Positions 59,597 to 64,000 of a stretch of 64,000 nt of DNA are shown here, in pieces. Both the position numbers and the translations under genes were made by a program. Location: contig NZ_CP053452.2 in the NCBI RefSeq assembly GCF_013128195.2, positions 6,944,001-7,008,000 of the forward strand, written 5' to 3'. Every line of letters starts with the position of its first letter. The first letter of the stretch is position 1. This stretch comes from Frigoriglobus tundricola. GTDB lineage: Bacteria > Planctomycetota > Planctomycetia > Gemmatales > Gemmataceae. The notes beneath the pieces were generated by a model. The model made no database searches. It was not told the DNA's origin and was given only the letters and a program-made list of their open reading frames with translations.

Positions 59597-60379
59597 ATGA
59601 GCACTCCCCAGCGAATCCTCGTCACCGGCTCGGCCGGGCGCATCGGCCGCGCCGCGGTCGCCGAACTCACCGCCCGCGGGCACAAGGTGGTGGGCCTCGA
59701 TATCCACCCCACGCCCGGTCTGCCCCCCGACCGATCGCGGGTGGCGAGCCTCACCGGACCCGGCGTTCTGGAAGCGGCCGCGGCGGGCGTGAGCGCGATC
59801 ATTCACCTCGCGGCCACACCCGACGACGCCCAGTACCCGCGGGGCGCGGCGCCGGACGACGGCGACAACTTCCTCACGGACCTCGTGCCGAACAACATCA
59901 TCGGTCCGTACCAGATCATGGAGACCGCCCGCCGGCTCCGCATCCCGCGTGTGGTCCTCGCGAGTACCGGGCAGGTGATCGACGGCCACCTGAAAGACCA
60001 GAACGTGCCCGTCACGCCGGACACGCCGCCGCGCCCGCGGTACCTCTACGCCTGCACGAAGGTGTTTCTGGAAGCGCTGGGACAGGTGTACGCGAAGGAG
60101 CACGGGATCGAGGTGCTGGCGGTGCGGCTCGGCTGGTGCCCGCGTGCGGGGCAGGAGGACGAGTTCCGACGCACCGAAATCGGCCCGGACGTGTACCTGA
60201 GCCCCGGGGACGCCGGACGGTTCTTCGCCGCAACGGTGGAGGTGCCGAAGCTCCCGCCGTTCGCGGTGGTGTACGCGACCAGCCGCCACGTCCGCACGCG
60301 CCAGTACGATCTGACGTCGAGCCGCGAGCTGCTGGGCTGGGAGCCGCGCGAGCAGTGGCCGGAGGGGAGCGGGTGGTAG
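59597..60379 (+). CDS. NAD-dependent epimerase/dehydratase family protein
   Basis: A 260-residue extended-SDR enzyme. The Rossmann loop VTGSAGRIGR is at 9-18, LASTGQVIDG contributes the Ser/Thr, and YLYACTK gives the catalytic Tyr-x3-Lys. It resembles uronate dehydrogenases and sugar-nucleotide epimerases and could act with the lactone hydrolase next door; that link is inference. ATG 59570 would add nine residues. The palindrome 60383-60570 follows the stop codon. Confidence 0.85.
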   Translation: MSTPQRILVTGSAGRIGRAAVAELTARGHKVVGLDIHPTPGLPPDRSRVASLTGPGVLEAAAAGVSAIIHLAATPDDAQYPRGAAPDDGDNFLTDLVPNNIIGPYQIMETARRLRIPRVVLASTGQVIDGHLKDQNVPVTPDTPPRPRYLYACTKVFLEALGQVYAKEHGIEVLAVRLGWCPRAGQEDEFRRTEIGPDVYLSPGDAGRFFAATVEVPKLPPFAVVYATSRHVRTRQYDLTSSRELLGWEPREQWPEGSGW

Positions 60380-60382
60380 AGG

Positions 60383-60570
60383 ACAGAAGGCAGAAGAGGA
60401 ATAACCACAGAGTCACAGAGAGTACAGAGAGAAAGGCAAACACCGAGAAGACAAGAATTGAATTGCTCCGTTCTTGTCTCGGTTTTTGTTCTTTCTCTGT
60501 GCTCTCTGTGACTCTGTGGTTATTCCTCTTCTGCCTTCTGTCCCCTGTCCTCTGCCTTCTGTCCTCTGTC
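60383..60570. repeat. 188-bp palindrome, CACAGAGTCACAGAG family
   Basis: Arms of about 70 bases (60383-60456 and 60471-60545) read AGAGGAATAACCACAGAGTC and its complement; the outer right side continues with repeated CTGCCTTCTGTCC words. It lies between the convergent epimerase and oxidoreductase genes. It is the longest member of its class here and resembles the 2230-2323 element. Confidence 0.9.
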
Positions 60571-60572
60571 CT

Positions 60573-61844
60573 TTACCCCGCGGCCCGTGCCATTTCGACG
60601 GCCTTCGTGGTGATGTAGTACCGTGCCAGCGCGTTCGGGCGCTCCCACGGCGGCACCATTCGTGGGCTGTGGAAGTACCGCACGAACTCTTCCATCACCG
60701 CGCCGAAGTGCTCCTCGTGTCCCGCACGCCAGCTCTCGGGAATCATCACCTGAGCCTCCGTGCCTCGGTCCGTGACGGACATCCCGCTGAAATCGCGCTG
60801 GAGGATGTCGCACTTGTTGCGCAACTTCGCTAGGACCGTCGCGTGCTCGGCCGGGTCGGTCGCGGCGACGAACAGTTCGGCACGCCCGTCGGGCTGCTGG
60901 CGCACGGAAATCGTCGCGCGCGAGCCGCGTGCGCAGCTCTGGTGCGTGTCGCCGCTCTCCGCCTCGAACTCCCAACCCGTACTCAACCCCACGTGGACGC
61001 CGCGGAGCGTGAACGTCGCGGTGCTGGTGCCCGCGTAGTCGAGCCGACCGTTCGCCACCCGCGGCTGCAACTCGGGCGGGTAGCCCGGCAGCCGGGTCAC
61101 CTGCCGGAACTCGTCTTCCGAGAGGAACAGGGGCGTGCGGTGGGCCGAGAGCATGTGAATCTGTGTCGCGTAATCGACCGCCTGGTCCGGGCTGACGAGC
61201 CAGACGGCCAGGTCCGCCAGGTGCGTGCCCACGTCGGCCATGGCGTCCCCGGCGATGTCCGGATCGAACCACCACCACGGCCGGACGAGCGGCGCGCCGT
61301 TCACGGTCTTCTTGAGACTGTGGACGCTCCGGAGGTCCAGCGCCGGGCTCGCCGGCGTCCCGGTCTGCCACGCGCCGAACAGGTCCGGGTCGCGGACGAA
61401 CTCGCGCTGCAACCAGTTGGTGATCTCGTACCGCTCGGTGAGGACGTCCCCCACGAGGACGTCGCGCAACTCGGCGTCGCGGAACAGGGCCTCGAGTTTG
61501 GGGAAGTCCGCGTGGTCGACGATCCAGGGCTTGTCCGCGATCACGTGGAGGCAGTTCCCGACGGCCAGCCGCATGAGGTCGATCTTCGGCCGGTTGCGGC
61601 CGCTGATGACGACGGTGTTGCCGGGCTGTTCGCGCGCGAACCGCTCCAGGTAGTCCGCGCCGGCGCGCATGTCCACCTCCCATACCGTCGGGGCGTCCCG
61701 GCGCAGGTTGAACGCCGCGACGCGGGCGAGGTACGCTATCGTGTCGCCGTCGAGCGGGGCGTACACGTGCGTGCGGTGGTGGACGCCGTGCAAGGCGCGC
61801 TTCAGGACCAGGGCCGCGTGGAAGTGGCCCGGGGCCAGTGTCAT
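60573..61844 (-). CDS. putative oxidoreductase with Oxidoreduct_C-like domain
   Basis: A 423-residue protein of the Gfo/Idh/MocA type. It starts KLMTLAPGHFHAALVLKR followed by VYAPLDGDTIAYLARV, TVWEVDMRAGADYLERF, VVISGRNRPKIDLMR and ADKPWIVDHADFP (where EKP is usual), then a C-terminal domain with DVGTHLADLAVWLV. These features fit the putative-oxidoreductase C-terminal domain family. It is not exported. ATG 61844 is chosen, but an upstream in-frame start within SLFRLLKL is possible. Confidence 0.8.
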   Translation of the reverse strand: MTLAPGHFHAALVLKRALHGVHHRTHVYAPLDGDTIAYLARVAAFNLRRDAPTVWEVDMRAGADYLERFAREQPGNTVVISGRNRPKIDLMRLAVGNCLHVIADKPWIVDHADFPKLEALFRDAELRDVLVGDVLTERYEITNWLQREFVRDPDLFGAWQTGTPASPALDLRSVHSLKKTVNGAPLVRPWWWFDPDIAGDAMADVGTHLADLAVWLVSPDQAVDYATQIHMLSAHRTPLFLSEDEFRQVTRLPGYPPELQPRVANGRLDYAGTSTATFTLRGVHVGLSTGWEFEAESGDTHQSCARGSRATISVRQQPDGRAELFVAATDPAEHATVLAKLRNKCDILQRDFSGMSVTDRGTEAQVMIPESWRAGHEEHFGAVMEEFVRYFHSPRMVPPWERPNALARYYITTKAVEMARAAG

Positions 61845-61986
61845 CAGTTTGAGCAACCTGAACAACGAACGCTCCGAAATTAGACCGATCGGCCTGGCGC
61901 GGCGAGGGGATGCACGTGGCGGGGCGGGCGGGCGGGCCGTAGAGATAACCACGTTACCACTTTAGCACACGCCCCGGGCCACACCC

Positions 61987-63090
61987 ATGACCGTTCGTTT
62001 CGTGATGATTGGCGGATTTCTCGGCGCCGGGAAAACCACCACCGTCTCCCGCCTCGCCCGGCTGTACCAGTCACAGGGCAAACGTGTCGGCGTCGTGACC
62101 AACGACCAGGCGCACGACCTCGTGGACACGAACACGCTGCGCGCGCAGGGGCTCGCCGTCGAAGAGGTCCCCGGCGCGTGCTTCTGCTGCCGGTTCGACG
62201 ACCTCGTCGGCCGCGTCGGCGCGCTCCAGACCGCCGACCGCCCGGACGTCATACTGGCCGAGCCGGTCGGAAGTTGCACCGATCTGGTCGCGACGGTGAT
62301 TCAGCCGTTGAAGGACCTTTACGCGGGCCGGTTCGAGGTGGCCCCGTACGCGGTCCTGTTCAAGCCGAGCCACGGAATTCGCATCCTGAAGAACCAGTCG
62401 GCCGGCGGGTTCAGCCCCAAGGCCGCGTACATTTTCAAGAAGCAGCTCGAAGAGGCCGACGCGATCGTGATAAACCGGATCGACGAACTCGACCCGCCAC
62501 GGGCCGAAGAATTGTCCCGGCTGGTGGCCGAGCACTTTCCCGGCACGCCCGTGCTCCGCGCGAGCGCCACGACCGGCGCCGGGTTCGAGGCCCTCGCGGA
62601 ACTGCTCGATCAGCGGGGCGGGTTCGGTCGGAAGCTGCTCGACATCGACTACGACACCTACGCCGAGGGCGAGGCCGAACTCGGTTGGCTGAACGCGACG
62701 GCCCGGCTGCACGGCGCCGCGCCGTTCGATCTCGACGCGCTGCTGACCGCGGTACTCGGGGAACTGGCCGACGCGTGCCGCGCGCTCGGTGGCGAGGTGG
62801 CGCACCTGAAGCTGATCGGCATGGACGACGCGGGCGCGTTCGCGGTGGGCAACGTTATCAGCAGCGACACCGCGCCGAAGCTCTCGCTGCCGAGCGGGCT
62901 GAAGCCGCGCGAGGCGGAGCTGATCGTGAACGCCCGCGTCGCGATCGACCCGACGGTGCTGGAGGCGGAAGTGAAGCGGGTGGTCGCCGCGCAGGCGGCC
63001 CGCGCGGGGGTGACCGCGGAGTTCCGCACGAGCCAGAGCCTCCGCCCCGGTCGGCCGGTACCGACCCACCGGTACACCGAGGCGAAGTGA
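61987..63090 (+). CDS. CobW/P47K-family GTP-binding protein
   Basis: A 367-residue G3E GTPase. Walker A GGFLGAGKTT is at 9-18, GVVTNDQAHDLVD forms switch-like motifs, and a metal-binding CFCC lies in PGACFCCRFDDL, the CxCC signature of COG0523 metallochaperones. VINRIDEL replaces NKxD. The C-terminal half is divergent (DAGAFAVGNVISSDTAPKLS). It probably delivers a metal to an enzyme; the family name comes from cobalamin synthesis but the client is unknown. The DUF427 gene follows 27 bases later. Confidence 0.85.
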   Translation: MTVRFVMIGGFLGAGKTTTVSRLARLYQSQGKRVGVVTNDQAHDLVDTNTLRAQGLAVEEVPGACFCCRFDDLVGRVGALQTADRPDVILAEPVGSCTDLVATVIQPLKDLYAGRFEVAPYAVLFKPSHGIRILKNQSAGGFSPKAAYIFKKQLEEADAIVINRIDELDPPRAEELSRLVAEHFPGTPVLRASATTGAGFEALAELLDQRGGFGRKLLDIDYDTYAEGEAELGWLNATARLHGAAPFDLDALLTAVLGELADACRALGGEVAHLKLIGMDDAGAFAVGNVISSDTAPKLSLPSGLKPREAELIVNARVAIDPTVLEAEVKRVVAAQAARAGVTAEFRTSQSLRPGRPVPTHRYTEAK

Positions 63091-63117
63091 CAGGCACACA
63101 ACTCAGGAGGGCGGGCC

Positions 63118-63612
63118 ATGCGTACGCGGCGGATCGAACCCGGTCCCGGTCAGGAGTCCGTCTGGGATTACCCGCGGCCGCCGCGTCTGGAGGACTGCGG
63201 GCGGCACCTCGTCGTCCGGTTCAACGGCGTCGTGGTGGCCGAAACACGCCGGGGCAAACGGGTGCTGGAGACCAGCCACCCCCCGGTGTATTACTTTCCG
63301 CCAGAGGACGTGCGGGCCGAACACCTCGTCCGGGCGCCCGGCGGGAGCTTCTGCGAGTTCAAGGGCGCGGCCGGCTATTACACGGTCGCCGTCGGGGACC
63401 GCGAGGCGCCCAAGGCCGCGTGGTTCTACCCCGACCCGACGCCGGAGTTCGAGGGCATCCGAGGCTTCATTGCCTTCTACGCCGGGCCGATGGACGAGTG
63501 CCGAGTGGACGGTCAGCTCGTAACGCCGCAACCCGGAGGGTTCTACGGCGGGTGGGTGACCCCGGACGTGGTCGGGCCGTTCAAGGGCGAACCGGGAACG
63601 GCGTGGTGGTGA
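63118..63612 (+). CDS. DUF427 family protein
   Basis: A 164-residue protein of the DUF427 beta-sandwich family: WDYPRPPRLEDCGRHLVVRF, ETSHPPVYYFPPEDVRAEHL, the Cys-containing SFCEFKGAAGYYTV and FYPDPTPEFEGIRGFIAFYA with DECRVDGQ. Function unknown, though these proteins are often near redox or metal genes. It is close behind the CobW-like gene and likely co-transcribed with it. Confidence 0.9.
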   Translation: MRTRRIEPGPGQESVWDYPRPPRLEDCGRHLVVRFNGVVVAETRRGKRVLETSHPPVYYFPPEDVRAEHLVRAPGGSFCEFKGAAGYYTVAVGDREAPKAAWFYPDPTPEFEGIRGFIAFYAGPMDECRVDGQLVTPQPGGFYGGWVTPDVVGPFKGEPGTAWW

Positions 63613-63888
63613 TCGGACCGGGCGGAACGACAGGGGCTCACGGCGGCGGTCGCCGTGATGACCCCCGGTCACATTTCCTCCTCGCTTGGTCCGCTAAAGG
63701 GGGCGGAACGTACCTGCTCTCCTTGGATGCGTAGGATCGCGTCGCGGACAAACCGTGCCAGCGCGACCGCTCCCACGGTCCCCGGGGTGCACACGGCCGT
63801 TCCGGGCCGGTGTGCGGATCTGCGCTCTGCTCGCTGTCCGTCGCCTCTTGTTTTCTGTGGCTTCTTCTAGATCGGCGGCCACGCTCGG
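63613..63888. other. intergenic region
   Basis: 276 bases between two convergent genes. No coding frame looks real, and I see no strong hairpin. Confidence 0.3.
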
Positions 63889-64000
63889 TCAGCCCCCGCG
63901 TTTCGCCACCGCCTCGGATTCGTCCGCGTTGTTCGGCAGCGGGTTGCGGGCGAAGACCCATTCCTCGATCGGCTTGCCGTCGATGAGGTGCTCCTGCACG
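63889..64000 (-). CDS. 3' end of a gene running off the right edge
   Basis: The last 36 codons of a minus-strand gene enter from beyond the window: EHLIDGKPIEEWVFARNPLP, then NNADESEAVAKRGG and TGA at 63889-63891. The Glu/Trp/Pro pattern is clearly coding but too short to name. Confidence 0.55.
   Translation of the reverse strand, partial: VQEHLIDGKPIEEWVFARNPLPNNADESEAVAKRGG

Noticed and set aside
60383-60570. Possible tRNA or rRNA signal in the palindromes
   Set aside because: The stems are simple long hairpins without cloverleaf landmarks such as GGTTCRA; no tRNA or rRNA was found in the window.

Overview
The window looks like high-GC planctomycete DNA, most probably from the Gemmataceae (Gemmata-like). 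The clues are two DUF1559 prepilin-like proteins with the [20 protein letters not shown] leader, two proteins with the planctomycete N-terminal TIGR02996-type domain plus leucine-rich repeats, Tat-exported Gfo/Idh/MocA and amidohydrolase proteins, a secreted propeller with a LEAMDRRDVPS-type head, two ECF sigma factors with linked regulators, and many long palindromes between genes. I see no rRNA, tRNA or CRISPR array. Layout. 1-12.2 kb: an MtfA-like metallopeptidase with a SEC-C tail, a 1684-residue GH2-type glycosidase, a VIT/VWA protein and a circularly permuted ATP-grasp protein. 12.4-17.5 kb: a mobile island. Two identical 1211-bp IS1-family elements in direct orientation break up a zinc-ribbon gene; its two halves lie in opposite orientation but carry the same 8-bp target duplication. 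Between the IS copies is a lower-GC cassette on the minus strand: a 44-codon ORF, a predicted tail-anchored protein and a caspase-like protease (DUF6642-like). 17.7-22 kb: a luciferase-like monooxygenase, a GH15 enzyme and two small proteins. 22.1-30.2 kb: one tightly overlapping plus-strand operon (GTGA/ATGA junctions) that I read as a MoxR-vWA-beta-propeller (bpX) ternary system of the predicted NTP-dependent conflict/regulatory class. 30.4-41.1 kb: housekeeping and transport genes (quinone oxidoreductase, lactonase-type propellers, ABC exporter, ECF sigma with anti-sigma, DEDDh exonuclease, ArfB, GT39-like membrane enzyme). 41.3-47.3 kb: a DUF1559 gene lying downstream of a clear cobalamin riboswitch, endonuclease III, an LRR protein, and a second DUF1559 gene with a lipoprotein partner. 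47.4-64 kb: macro-domain protein, RlmN, a second ECF sigma with a membrane partner, an EamA-type protein, an LRR protein, FAH hydrolase, two Gfo/Idh/MocA-type proteins, PDZ protein, amidohydrolase, epimerase, CobW-family GTPase, DUF427 protein and the tail of one more gene at the right edge. The most interesting points are the riboswitch-DUF1559 pairing, the protease cassette in the IS island, the bpX operon, and at least four families of intergenic palindromes. About eight single-base frame slips are visible, mostly in homopolymers or GC-rich runs; they could be sequence errors or real decay, and they affect how several genes should be translated.
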